Source: Microbacterium nanhaiense
Lineage (GTDB): Bacteria; Actinomycetota; Actinomycetes; Actinomycetales; Microbacteriaceae
DNA: 64,000 bases
Reading direction: 5' to 3'
Assembly (NCBI RefSeq): GCF_014646015.1
Contig: NZ_BMMQ01000001.1
Coordinates: 372,001-436,000 of the forward strand
Shown: piece after piece, positions 53,792 to 64,000 of the stretch
Layout of the letters: every line of letters begins with the position of its first letter
Position numbering within the stretch: the stretch's first letter is position 1
Program-made: the position numbers and the translations under genes
The notes under the pieces: generated by a model
What the model was told of the DNA's origin: nothing
Database searches by the model: none
The model's input: the letters and a program-made list of their open reading frames with translations, nothing else

Positions 53792-55252
53792 TCAGGCGTT
53801 GGGCTGTCCTCCGCCCTGGGGTGCGGTCCGATCGCCGCCGGAGTCGGAGCCACCTCCGGGGAACCCGCCGTCCGGCGCCTGCCCGGGGGCACCGCCCATG
53901 CCGCCCGGTCCGCCCGCGGTCTGCCCCGCCTGCTCGGGGTCGACGAGTTCGCCGTTGGCGGTCACGGTTCCCTCCGCGATCGTGACGGTGCCGTTGCCGT
54001 CGAGGGGGCCGTCGCCGCCGTTCGCGGCGCTCGTGATGGCGACCTCGCCGGCGGAGACCGTGATCGTGCCGTTCGAGTCGAGACCGTCCTTTCCGGCGTC
54101 GATCGTGATGGATCCGCCGGAGATCTCGAGCCGCTCGCCCGAGTCGGACTCGCGGTCGGTGCCGCCGGCGTTCAGGCCCGCGGCGTTGATGCCGTCGTCG
54201 GATGCCGTGATGTCGATGGCGCCGCCCAAGATGCCGATAGAGATCGCCTGCAGGCCCTCGTTCGACGCATCGATCGCGATGGAACCTCCCCCGATCGACA
54301 GGATCTGTCCGCCCTGGAACGCGTGATCGGCGGCGCTCGCGACGATCTCGCCGCCGGTCACGATGGTGTCGGTCGCGGCCTGGATCGCCTCGTCGCCGGC
54401 CTCGATCGAGAGGCTCCCGCCCGCGACGAGAACATAGCCCGCGGTCTCGTCGTCCTCCTGGTCGCTCGCGAGCCCGTCGCCGGCGGTCGCGATCAGCTCG
54501 AGGATGCCGCCCTCGACGACGAGCGAGTCCTTGCCGCGAAGCGCGTCGTCGGCGGCGGTCACGGAGATCGCGCCCGAGAGGACGACGAGGTCGTCGGTGG
54601 AGGAGATGCCGTCGTTGCCGTTGCCCGAGACGCTCAGGCTGCCCTCGCCGGAGATCGTGAGATCGCTCTCCGCGTGGATGGCGGCCTTGGCAGCGGCATC
54701 GTCGGCGTAGCTCGCCGCATCGGAGACGATGTTCTCGCTTCCTGCGACGAGATTGATGGCCACGTCGTCGGCCGTCTGCACGTCGATGGCGGCGCCATCG
54801 GCGTTGGCGATCTCGGCACCGTCGAGCATCAGCACTACCTGTGCGTCGTCGGGGGCCGCCACGACAACGGATCCGGCGAGTTCGCCACTGACGCGGTAGA
54901 CGCCCGCGGCGGTCACCGTCACGGTGGATCCCTCGATCTCGACTCCGTCGCCGCTCGCGGTTGCGGAGGATCCCTCGAGCGTGATCTCGACGGCGTCCGC
55001 GTCCGACCACTCGTCATCGTTCACGGTCGTGTAGTCCGCATTCGCCGCACGCACCTCGTCGGGGGAGAGATCGTCCGTGACCGTTGTCGTGGACGAGGCG
55101 GACTCGGCCGTCTCGGTGGTCGACGATGCGACGCTGGATGCCGCCGCGCCGGTCGAATCGGCGTCGTCGGATCCCACGACGGTGCATCCGGCGAGCATCA
55201 GGCCCGCGGCGGTGACGACGGCGAGGGGAAGCATGGCACGCGAAAACGTCAT
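53792..55252 (-). CDS. Carbohydrate-binding-domain lipoprotein (DUF4353-like)
   Basis: The 486-residue protein has a lipoprotein signal ending LMLAGC (about Cys23) and a Ser/Thr linker. A long right-handed beta-helix-like domain of repeated short turns follows (GDGVEIEGSTVTVTAAGVY, NGNDGISSTDDLVVLSG, GDEAIQAATDTIVTGG), with a Gly/Pro-rich tail. This is the cell-surface 'carbohydrate-binding domain-containing' type. It is grouped with VTC and DUF4956 genes on the same strand, a recurring set. The role is likely in cell-surface binding; the ligand is unknown. Confidence 0.8.
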   Translation of the reverse strand: MTFSRAMLPLAVVTAAGLMLAGCTVVGSDDADSTGAAASSVASSTTETAESASSTTTVTDDLSPDEVRAANADYTTVNDDEWSDADAVEITLEGSSATASGDGVEIEGSTVTVTAAGVYRVSGELAGSVVVAAPDDAQVVLMLDGAEIANADGAAIDVQTADDVAINLVAGSENIVSDAASYADDAAAKAAIHAESDLTISGEGSLSVSGNGNDGISSTDDLVVLSGAISVTAADDALRGKDSLVVEGGILELIATAGDGLASDQEDDETAGYVLVAGGSLSIEAGDEAIQAATDTIVTGGEIVASAADHAFQGGQILSIGGGSIAIDASNEGLQAISIGILGGAIDITASDDGINAAGLNAGGTDRESDSGERLEISGGSITIDAGKDGLDSNGTITVSAGEVAITSAANGGDGPLDGNGTVTIAEGTVTANGELVDPEQAGQTAGGPGGMGGAPGQAPDGGFPGGGSDSGGDRTAPQGGGQPNA

Positions 55253-55261
55253 GAGAACTCC

Positions 55262-56023
55262 TTAGTTGTGTGCGAACGGGCCGCGCAGGGTTCGCGACCA
55301 CTTGTTGTCGGGCAGCTCGGGGCGAAGCGCCGCCGTGCCGATGCCGAACTTGCTGATCCCGCTGGGGCGATGTCCGGCGCGCCAGAGGAGGCGGTCGAGC
55401 TCGTTGGGTCGACCCGCCGATTTGGATTCGACGATCGCGTAGCCGGGGAGGTCGATCGCGTCGCCGGACGGGCAGGACCAGTGCAGCTCCGTGTCGATCG
55501 TGGCGCGGCTGCCGCAGTCGAGGAGGAGCGTGGTGCGGCGATATCGGCTGCCGAGGGACGGGCGCATCCGAGCCACGAGCGCGGGATCGTGTCCTTCCTC
55601 GCCGAGGAGGGCGGCGATGTAGGCGCTGCCGTCCGGCGTCAGCCGCGTACGATCGGCGGCGTCGTAGGGGATGCGGCGTTTGACCGTGGTGCCCCTGCCA
55701 CTCTTCGTCTTGAGCTCGAGGAAGGAGCCCCCGGTGTCGAGGTAGGTGCGGGTGCGGAGCTTGAACCGTCGGCGGCGCCTCTGCGCCGTGAGGCGGTAAG
55801 CGAGGTGATCGGGAGTGTCGAAATAGACGGAGTCATAGGCGAATCCGCGCATACCGTCGATCTCGAGCACCCGAGTGCCTTCGGACAAGAGCGTGAGGAG
55901 CTCGGCGGCGTGATCCTCCGGCAGGAGGTACTTCCGGTCGACGCGCGTCAGCAGGGCGGCCTCGGAGACGAGTTCTTCGAGCGGTACGGGCGCGAAGCCC
56001 GCCGCCGCCACGGCGGCGTTCAT
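55262..56023 (-). CDS. VTC-domain (polyphosphate polymerase-like) protein
   Basis: The 253-residue protein has the VTC tunnel-fold signatures LLTRVDRKYLLPED, YDSVYFDTPDHLAYR, RRRRRFKLRTRTY, SFLELKTKSGRG and YAIVESKSAG, with the basic and acidic residues that line the triphosphate tunnel. Related domains make polyphosphate in yeast. The start ATG 56023 overlaps the stop of the DUF4956 gene by 4 bases. Confidence 0.85.
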   Translation of the reverse strand: MNAAVAAAGFAPVPLEELVSEAALLTRVDRKYLLPEDHAAELLTLLSEGTRVLEIDGMRGFAYDSVYFDTPDHLAYRLTAQRRRRRFKLRTRTYLDTGGSFLELKTKSGRGTTVKRRIPYDAADRTRLTPDGSAYIAALLGEEGHDPALVARMRPSLGSRYRRTTLLLDCGSRATIDTELHWSCPSGDAIDLPGYAIVESKSAGRPNELDRLLWRAGHRPSGISKFGIGTAALRPELPDNKWSRTLRGPFAHN

Positions 56024-56598
56024 CGCGCCACCCTGCTCGCGATCCGCGCCGCGTCGAGACGGTAGCGGACGTCGACGAGCGTCGAGTCGTTGACGAGATC
56101 GAGCTGCTGAACGGTGAGCGAGGTGACGGCGCCGCCCAGACGCGCCTCGAGCTCGTCCCGGAGCTCCTCTTCGTCGGCGATCGCGCGGTCGAGCCGCACC
56201 ACCTGGTGGCGGCTGCGAGAGAGAAGCGCGGGGTGATCCGCGATCCACATCGTTCCGAGGATCAGCGCGATGAGTACCGCCGGGACGGCGACGTCCGCCG
56301 AGCCGAGCCCGCCGATCAGGCCCATCGCCAGCGCCGCGAAGTAGTAGGCGACCTCGCGCTGGGTGATCTCGGAGGACCGCAGGCGAATGATCGACAGCAC
56401 CCCGAAGAGACCGAGGCCGAGTCCCGCGGCGACCTGCGTCGATCCGAGCATCGTCGCCACGGCGAGGACACCGATGTTCACGCCGAGGAACGCCACGACG
56501 AGGTCTCGGCGGCGATGTCGCGGGTAGTAGACGCCGAAGGCGAGGACGGCGGCCGCCACGAGATCGACGGCGATGAGGATGAGGTGTGGGATGGTCAT
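56020..56598 (-). CDS. DUF4956 membrane protein
   Basis: The 192-residue protein has four membrane helices in the first 125 residues (LGLGLFGVLSIIRLRSSEIT is the typical DUF4956 block) and a cytosolic C-terminal domain (VQQLDLVNDSTLVDVRYRLD). DUF4956 proteins pair with VTC-domain proteins and are thought to form a membrane complex. First gene of the three-gene cluster. Confidence 0.85.
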   Translation of the reverse strand: MTIPHLILIAVDLVAAAVLAFGVYYPRHRRRDLVVAFLGVNIGVLAVATMLGSTQVAAGLGLGLFGVLSIIRLRSSEITQREVAYYFAALAMGLIGGLGSADVAVPAVLIALILGTMWIADHPALLSRSRHQVVRLDRAIADEEELRDELEARLGGAVTSLTVQQLDLVNDSTLVDVRYRLDAARIASRVAR

Positions 56599-56655
56599 CG
56601 GGAGTACTCCTTGGGGTGAACTGATCTCAGCTCAGGGCGCGTTTCTTTGGAATGG

Positions 56656-57750
56656 CTATGACGAGACGCGGGACGAGGTGAATTGCGGCGAAGAGTCTGC
56701 GCGGGCGGCATGCGAACGTACTGCGTTCGCGGTACGCGGGGCGAAGACCGCGTTCTTCTGTGCGCGATAGCTCAGCGCGAACAGCCCGAGCTCCGTGACG
56801 ACCTTGGCGAGCCAGAGGGGCAGGCCCGCGCCCGTCAGGAAGCTCATCCACGCCAGGTTCGAAGCGAGGAGCAGCGCGGCGAGCACCGCGTACGCGGCGA
56901 GGTGGCGAAACAGGTGTTCGCGGCCGCGCCGGCGGAACACCACCCGCCGGTTGAGCACGAAGGTGATGCCCGCACTGATCACGCGCGCGGCGACCACCGA
57001 CGGCACCAGCGCGCCGGTCACGGCATAGATGAGGAACAGGGCGGCCGCGTCGACGACGAATCCCGTCAGCGAGGACGCCGCGAAGGCGATCGTCGGCGCC
57101 ATCACCCGGATCGAGTCGGCGATGGGTCTGAAGTGGCTCGATGCGTTGCCGTCGAGATACACGGTCTCGATCGGCACCTCGACGGCCGAGAACCCCGCGC
57201 GTGCGAGCCGGAGGAGCACCCACTGCTCGTAGTCGAATCGCTCGCCCGGAACCTCGAGGAGCCAGGCGATCATCGCGGGTGGGATCCCGCGGAGCCCCGT
57301 CTGCGTATCGCTCACGCGCCAGCCCGCCGCGACCCGAAACGCGCCGCGCGCGATGGCGTTGCCGACGCGGCTGCGCGCCGGAACGTCGCCGTCGAAGGCA
57401 CGGCACCCGAGAACGAGCGCGTTGCCCTCGACGTCGACTCGCGCGGCGACGGCGAGGATGTCCTGCGGCGTGTGCTGACCATCGGCGTCCGCCGTCACGA
57501 CGGCGTCGAGCGGCGCGCGGGCGCGGATCCATGCGAGCCCGCTGCGCAGCGCCGCACCCTTGCCGCGGTTATGGGGGTGCCGGATGATCGCTGCGCCCGC
57601 CGCGGCGGCGCGGTCGAACGCCTCGGCGTATTGCGGGCCCGATCCGTCGTCGACGACGAGCACGCGGAGCGTCGGGTCAGCGTCGCGCAAGCGGGCGACC
57701 AGCCGGGGGAGGGATCCGGTGGGTTCGTAGGCCGGGATGAGCACGTGCAT
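56656..57750 (-). CDS. Bifunctional GT2 glycosyltransferase / GtrA-like membrane protein
   Basis: The 364-residue protein has an N-terminal GT-A glycosyltransferase family 2 domain (HVLIPAYEP, LVVDDGSG, TADADGQHTPQD as the DxD region) to about residue 220. A GtrA domain of four helices follows (SSLTGFVVDAAALFLIY, VFRRRG, LALSYRAQKNAVF-type ending). It probably glycosylates a lipid carrier and helps flip it. It starts 3 bases after the glycosidase-like frame on the same strand. Confidence 0.88.
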   Translation of the reverse strand: MHVLIPAYEPTGSLPRLVARLRDADPTLRVLVVDDGSGPQYAEAFDRAAAAGAAIIRHPHNRGKGAALRSGLAWIRARAPLDAVVTADADGQHTPQDILAVAARVDVEGNALVLGCRAFDGDVPARSRVGNAIARGAFRVAAGWRVSDTQTGLRGIPPAMIAWLLEVPGERFDYEQWVLLRLARAGFSAVEVPIETVYLDGNASSHFRPIADSIRVMAPTIAFAASSLTGFVVDAAALFLIYAVTGALVPSVVAARVISAGITFVLNRRVVFRRRGREHLFRHLAAYAVLAALLLASNLAWMSFLTGAGLPLWLAKVVTELGLFALSYRAQKNAVFAPRTANAVRSHAARADSSPQFTSSRVSS

Positions 57751-57753
57751 GGC

Positions 57754-58554
57754 TCACGCGCCTAGATAGAGGATGTCGCTCGTGGCACGCTCGCCGCCGT
57801 TCGACGGGCGATTGATGACCGTGCCGTCGAAGTACATCGTCGACGATCCGCCGCCGTCGATGTTGTACGCCGTCCGGGCGCCCAAACCCTGCATGATCCC
57901 GGCGAGCTCCGTCATGGTCGCCCCGCGGCTGTAGCCCTCGTCTCGTCCGTCGACCACGACGAGCACGAGATGGTTGGTATCGATGATGCCGATGGCGGTG
58001 CGGGGCTGCGCCCCCTGGATCGAATGGTTGCCGAAGTTGGTGTCGACCTCGACCTCGTCGATTCCCGGCAGGATCTCCCCGCCGTCGACGAGCGCGGGTC
58101 CGAAACTCATGGTGTTCCAGACGCCCTCCGCGACGAGCTCGTCGGCCGTGGTCGCCGTCTCGTCGTAGATCCTCGCGGTGCCGTCGGTGTACATCGCGAG
58201 CCCGGTGCGGGCGGGAACATCGCGGTAGGCGACGCCGTCGCGGATCACGATGCCGGAGTCGCGAAAACCGTAGTAGTCGCCGTTGATCGCGAAGATCGCC
58301 GAGTGCTGGGTAGCGATCTCGCTCGTGCGGGCGGTGATGTTCTCGCCGAACGCGTTCTCCGCGAAGGCGGATCGGAGCTCCGTCGCGTCGCCGAGGGTGA
58401 CGTCGGCGACGAAGTAGGTGATCGTGTCGTCGCCGACGGCGGGGGAAGGGTGGATGCCGCCGAACTGACGGCGCGGGCGGTACGCGCCCGTACCGCGTCG
58501 GGAGTACGCCGATGGGCCGCCTCCCGGAGGAGACGGCCCATCGATGTCACGCGT
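57754..58554 (-). pseudogene. Phosphodiester glycosidase (NAGPA-like), N-terminus lost
   Basis: The frame carries the full catalytic domain: FAINGDYYGFRDSGIVIRDG, MSFGPALVDGG, DGRDEGYSRGATM and NIDGGGSSTMYFDG. It is open back to 58554, right after the DUF7455 stop. No ATG or GTG start precedes the domain; the first in-frame GTG (58248) lies inside it. The usual signal/membrane N-terminus is replaced by a Gly/Pro/Arg stretch that contains the terminator hairpin of the neighbouring gene. It is probably 5'-deleted; a short product from 58248 would lack the first strands. Confidence 0.65.
58511..58542 (-). terminator. Hairpin terminator after the DUF7455 gene
   Basis: GATGGGCCGCCTCC (58511-58524) pairs with GGAGACGGCCCATC (58529-58542) with one mismatch and a 4-base loop. 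It lies 13 bases past the DUF7455 stop and would stop transcription before the glycosidase-like frame. Confidence 0.7.
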
Positions 58555-58764
58555 TTAGTCTTGGAGCCTGTCGGTCTCGTCGTGCCAGCTGGTCGCGACG
58601 GCGCGGAGCTTCTCCTCGAACTTGCGGCCGTGGTGGGCGCAGTAGAGCAGTTCGCTGCCGCCGACCTCTGCCGCGATGTAGGCCTGCGCTCCACATGCGT
58701 CACAGCGGTCGAGTGCCGTGAGGCGGTGGGAGACAGGGGCCTCTGCTGTCGTTGCTGCAGTCAT
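58555..58764 (-). CDS. DUF7455-type small zinc-binding protein
   Basis: The 69-residue protein has DRCDACGAQAYI and LLYCAHHGRKFEE, giving a CxxC plus CxxH/H set for one zinc. AGGAG precedes ATG 58764. It lies beside parE in many actinobacteria. The function is unknown. Confidence 0.85.
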   Translation of the reverse strand: MTAATTAEAPVSHRLTALDRCDACGAQAYIAAEVGGSELLYCAHHGRKFEEKLRAVATSWHDETDRLQD

Positions 58765-58935
58765 CGTTCCGTCTCCTTCTTCGTTCGTCCTAAATGACGG
58801 GTCATGTCCCATACAACCACGGAGCACCGACAAAACATCCCGATCGAGGCAACGTTTCGCCTACGGCGTACGGGATGCGGGGATTGGGGGTGTTGTCGCC
58901 GGGATCGTCGCCCTTCGAAGATAAGATCGAATATT

Positions 58936-61032
<2,097 letters not shown>

Positions 61033-61052
61033 CCGCCCCGATCTCGACCGTG

Positions 61053-62018
61053 TCAGCGCGTCGCGCGGTGCGGGGTTTCCCCGATGACGGGCACGGATCC
61101 CGTCGTCACCGCGACCGGCGGTGGATCCGCCTTCCCGCGCGAGGCGAGCGCGATTCCGACGCTCGCCCCGGCGACGAGCGTGATCGCCGCGATCTTGAGG
61201 GGACCGATGGCCTGCTGCAACAGGATCCAGCCGAAAAGCGCCGCGAAGACCGGCTCGAGACTGATGAGCACGCCGAAGACACGCTGCGGCAGGCGGCGGA
61301 GGGCGACGAGCTCGAGCGTGTAGGGCGCGACGGACGCGAAGACCGCCGTGCCGACCGCCAACCAGACGAGCTCCGGGCGCAGCGCGAGTTCCATCGCCGC
61401 GGGTACGCCGAATGGGAAGAGCGCGATCGACGCGATCGAGAGCGCCACGGCGAGGCCGCCGACACCCGGGATCAGCCCGCCGACCCGCGCGCTCGTCCGG
61501 ATGTAGCAGACCCAGAATGCGGCGGCGACGAGGACGAGGGCGACCCCGATGGGGGAGAGCGGCTCGGATCCCAGCACGCCGTCGAGGCCGAACAGCGCGA
61601 TGCTGGCGACGGCGAGCCCCACCCACGCCATATCCACGAGCCGGCGCGAGAGAACGGCGGACAGCACGAGCGGCCCGACGTATTCGATCGCCACGGCGGG
61701 GCCGAGCGGCAGGTGTTCGAGCGCGGCGTAGAAGAATCCGTTCATCGCGCCGAGCGAGAGGCCGAAGCCGACGACGGAGAACCACTGCCGCCGGCTCCAC
61801 GCGAGGAAACGGGGGCGTCCCGCGAGAAGCAGGATGACCGCGGCGATCGAGAGACGCACCGCCGTGACGCCCCACGTTCCGAGCCCGGGGAACAACTGCA
61901 CGGCCAGTGCGGCGCCGAACTGCAGGGAGACGCAGGAGCCGATGATGAGCGCGATGGGCGTGGCGATGGAGCCTGACGGCGAGGCGGGGGTGGGCACCCT
62001 TCGATTCTTCGCCAACAC
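61053..62018 (-). CDS. EamA/DMT family exporter (RhtA-like)
   Basis: The 321-residue protein has ten membrane helices in two EamA repeats (YAALEHLPLGPAVAIEYVGP and VASVAPYTLELVALRRLP). The pattern resembles the amino-acid exporter RhtA. It starts at GTG 62018. It is divergent from a LysR gene with 50 bases between, so it is probably that regulator's target. Confidence 0.88.
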   Translation of the reverse strand: MLAKNRRVPTPASPSGSIATPIALIIGSCVSLQFGAALAVQLFPGLGTWGVTAVRLSIAAVILLLAGRPRFLAWSRRQWFSVVGFGLSLGAMNGFFYAALEHLPLGPAVAIEYVGPLVLSAVLSRRLVDMAWVGLAVASIALFGLDGVLGSEPLSPIGVALVLVAAAFWVCYIRTSARVGGLIPGVGGLAVALSIASIALFPFGVPAAMELALRPELVWLAVGTAVFASVAPYTLELVALRRLPQRVFGVLISLEPVFAALFGWILLQQAIGPLKIAAITLVAGASVGIALASRGKADPPPVAVTTGSVPVIGETPHRATR

Positions 62019-62068
62019 GTATCGTTAATCCAGCAACCGCTTATGAAGGAAATCATTAAGGAAATTTG

Positions 62069-63001
62069 ATGCTCAGCCTGCCCCGCCTCCGGGTCCTCAG
62101 CGAGCTGTCCCGCCGCGGCACGATCGCGGCCACGGCTCGCGCGCTGTCGTACACACCGTCCGCCGTATCGCAGCAGCTGGCTCTCCTCGAGCGCGAGGCG
62201 GGCGTTCCCCTGCTCGAGCGGGTCGGGCGCGGGGTCCGGCTGACCGACGCCGCCGCGGTCCTCGTCGAACACACCACGGCGGTCATGGCGAGGCTCGACC
62301 TCGCGGAGTCTGAGCTGGCGGCCTCGCAGCGAGAGCTTCGCGGGCGCATGCGGGTGGCGTCGTTCCAATCGGTCGTGCTGAGCCTCGTGCCCGGGGCGCT
62401 CGACCGCATGGCCGATGAGCACCCGCGGATGCGGGTCGATATCGTGCAGCGCGAGCACGGCCAGGCCTTCGAGGGGCTTCTGTCGCACGAGTTCGACCTC
62501 ATCCTGGGGGAGGAGTACCCGGGGCAACCCGATCGCCTGCGCGACGGCATCGACCGCTCCGATCTGCTCGCCGACCCCCTTCGCCTCGCCCTGCCGCTTT
62601 CGGGGCAGTTCGCGGGCAGGCCGCGCCGGCTCACCGAGCTCGCCGAGGCGTCCTGGGTGCTCGATCCGGACGACACACCCACGGGGCGATGGGGGCGAGA
62701 GGTGTGTCGTCAGGCGGGCTTCGAACCGCACGTGAGGTTCGAGAGCCCGGATCCGCTGCTGCACGCCGAGCTCGTACGCACCGGCCACGCGGTCGCGTTC
62801 CTGCCGGAGCTCATCTCGTCCCCGCACCTGGCGGGCCTGACCTTGGCCGCGCTGCCGGGCGAGCCGCATCGGGTGCTGTATACCGCGACGCGCGCGGGCC
62901 GCGCCGCCCACCCCGCCGTCCGCGCCTTCCGTGATGCGCTCGCACGCGCACTCGAGGAACGCCGGCCCGGCGATCCCGCGTGGGGCGTGCGGGTCAGCTG
63001 A
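62069..63001 (+). CDS. LysR family transcriptional regulator
   Basis: The 310-residue protein has an N-terminal winged helix (LRVLSELSRRGTIAATARAL, SYTPSAVSQQLALLERE) and a LysR substrate-binding domain. The substrate-binding part runs LRGRMRVASFQSVVLSLVPG to the C-terminus. AAGGA precedes ATG 62069. It probably controls the divergent exporter. Confidence 0.9.
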   Translation: MLSLPRLRVLSELSRRGTIAATARALSYTPSAVSQQLALLEREAGVPLLERVGRGVRLTDAAAVLVEHTTAVMARLDLAESELAASQRELRGRMRVASFQSVVLSLVPGALDRMADEHPRMRVDIVQREHGQAFEGLLSHEFDLILGEEYPGQPDRLRDGIDRSDLLADPLRLALPLSGQFAGRPRRLTELAEASWVLDPDDTPTGRWGREVCRQAGFEPHVRFESPDPLLHAELVRTGHAVAFLPELISSPHLAGLTLAALPGEPHRVLYTATRAGRAAHPAVRAFRDALARALEERRPGDPAWGVRVS

Positions 63002-63923
63002 GGAGATCCTCAAGCGCCGCGCGCAGGGTCGGGAAGCGGAACTCGAAGCCCGCCTCCGCGAGCACCGTGCTCGTCGTGTGCCGGCCGGTGATGGCGAGTT
63101 CGGGATCCGTGCGCAGCGCGAACGCCGCGATCCGCATAAGAAATGCCGGCGTCGGCAGACCGAACGGCACGCGCGCGGCGCGCCGCAGCTCCCGCATCAG
63201 CTCGGCGTTGCGAACGGGGTTCGGCGCTGCGGCGATGACCGGGCCGTCGGGGATGACGATCCCCGGCTCGAGCCCGAGGCTCGCGCGAGCGATGCGCACC
63301 CAATCGTCGATGTGGATCCAACTGAACCACTGGCGGCCGCCCGCGATGGGACCGCCGAAGCCGAGCCGCGCCGGGAGGAGAAGGCGGTCGAGCGCGGGGG
63401 TGTGCGCATCGAGCGCGATCGACGTGCGGATCGTCACCCGCCGTGCGGCGTTCGCGCCTCGGGCGGCCGCCTCCCAGGGCAGTACCACTCCGGTCATCTG
63501 GGGCAGGCCGTCGGTCGGATCCGGCGTCTGCTCCGTGATGCGAAGATCGCCCGTGTCGTCGAACAGGCCGGAAGTGGACCCCTGCAGCCAGCGGTCGACG
63601 GGGCGCGACAGCCGCTGAGAGGCGGCGACGAGAGCCTCCGTGGCGCGGACGCGCGAGTCGCGCAGCTCCCGGATGTTTGCCTCCGTGGGGCGGCAGTCGA
63701 CGAGCTTTCCCGCGAGGTTCACAACGGCGACCGGGCCGTCCGACTCGAGCACGTGCGCCCACGGGGCGGCGTTCGCGGGATCCCACCCGACCTCGGCCAT
63801 TCCCGGCCGCGGACGCCGGCCCGGCGTGCGGGTGAGCACGACGACCTCGTGTCCGTCCGCGACGAGTGAGGCACCGAGCGAGGTGCCGAGGGTGCCCGCG
63901 CCGCCGGCGATGACGATCTTCAT
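62994..63923 (-). CDS. TIGR01777-type NAD-dependent epimerase
   Basis: The 309-residue protein is an atypical SDR: IVIAGGAGTLGTSLGASL as nucleotide-binding loop, VVNLAGKLVDCRPTE, GSTSGLFDDTG and the family's WFSWIHIDDWVRI, with a C-terminal DUF1731-like LPTPAFLMRIAAFALRTDPE. The substrate is unknown. Its 3' end overlaps the end of the LysR gene by 8 bases (convergent). Confidence 0.88.
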   Translation of the reverse strand: MKIVIAGGAGTLGTSLGASLVADGHEVVVLTRTPGRRPRPGMAEVGWDPANAAPWAHVLESDGPVAVVNLAGKLVDCRPTEANIRELRDSRVRATEALVAASQRLSRPVDRWLQGSTSGLFDDTGDLRITEQTPDPTDGLPQMTGVVLPWEAAARGANAARRVTIRTSIALDAHTPALDRLLLPARLGFGGPIAGGRQWFSWIHIDDWVRIARASLGLEPGIVIPDGPVIAAAPNPVRNAELMRELRRAARVPFGLPTPAFLMRIAAFALRTDPELAITGRHTTSTVLAEAGFEFRFPTLRAALEDLLS

Positions 63924-63946
63924 ACCAGCGAGGCTACTCGCTCCCG

Positions 63947-64000
63947 CTACAGGGCCCGCCCGATCGTGTCGACTTCCGCCTCGAGCAGCTGACCGGATCC
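63947..64000 (-). CDS. 3'-partial gene at window end
   Basis: The minus-strand frame reads through the window edge and ends ...QLLEAEVDTIGRAL-stop at 63949-63947. Only 17 residues are visible, so no function can be given. The acidic C-terminal helix is plausible as a real protein end, 23 bases upstream of the epimerase start. Confidence 0.4.
   Translation of the reverse strand, partial: GSGQLLEAEVDTIGRAL

Overview
The window comes from a high-GC actinobacterium, most likely Microbacteriaceae (Microbacterium-like). This rests on a lysine-rich SigA, a parE-type topoisomerase gene beside a DUF7455 gene, DUF4191, MurJ, an actinobacterial SucB with three lipoyl domains, and very high GC third positions throughout. 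It divides into an accessory part (1 to about 35.75 kb) and a conserved chromosomal part (about 35.85 kb to the end).

Accessory part. Positions 1140-8126 (minus strand) hold a tightly overlapping actinobacterial conjugative-element operon: ArdC-like anti-restriction protein, primase-polymerase, DUF2637 SpdB-like membrane protein, two unknown proteins, ParB-like protein, TcpC-like membrane protein, a lysozyme-like/M23 peptidase and a small DUF6112-like membrane protein. The MobF relaxase TraA is at 18424-21990. No VirB4 or VirD4 ATPase is visible, so the element may be truncated, split or only mobilizable. Between operon and relaxase is a defence-rich insert: an AraC regulator divergent from a type ISP restriction-modification enzyme broken by one missing G, a DUF4238 protein, and a coupled HEPN (Abi C-terminal) / DUF1643 pair.

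A second mobile element (about 22762-31521) lies inside the first. It starts with a tyrosine recombinase, an XRE regulator and a large protein with 20 CxxC motifs fused to a degenerate recombinase domain. It carries a mercury operon (merA, merB, a MerT-like protein, a redoxin lipoprotein and a CcdA-like protein) divergent from merR. A 9-bp inverted repeat marks both ends, and a broken dprA-like reading frame stops within 2-3 bases of each end. A further dprA-like pseudogene, a PIN-domain protein, an HEAGH-motif protein and a small membrane protein complete the island.

Chromosomal part. This holds glnA; an RDD protein; DUF4191; sucB, lpdA and pepA (2-oxoglutarate dehydrogenase parts and an aminopeptidase); a PAC2 protein; sigA; a CofE-like protein; murJ; two sugar-transfer-associated ATP-grasp enzymes; two adjacent alanine-racemase-like genes; a lipoprotein/VTC/DUF4956 cluster with a GT2-GtrA protein and a start-less phosphodiester glycosidase; DUF7455; parE; a DMT exporter divergent from a LysR regulator; and a TIGR01777-type epimerase.

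Most notable: the two alanine-racemase-like genes have complementary defects. One keeps the PLP lysine but not the catalytic tyrosine; the other keeps the tyrosine but has arginine for the lysine. They could form an obligate heteromeric racemase. Family assignments come from reading motifs by eye; no database search was run.
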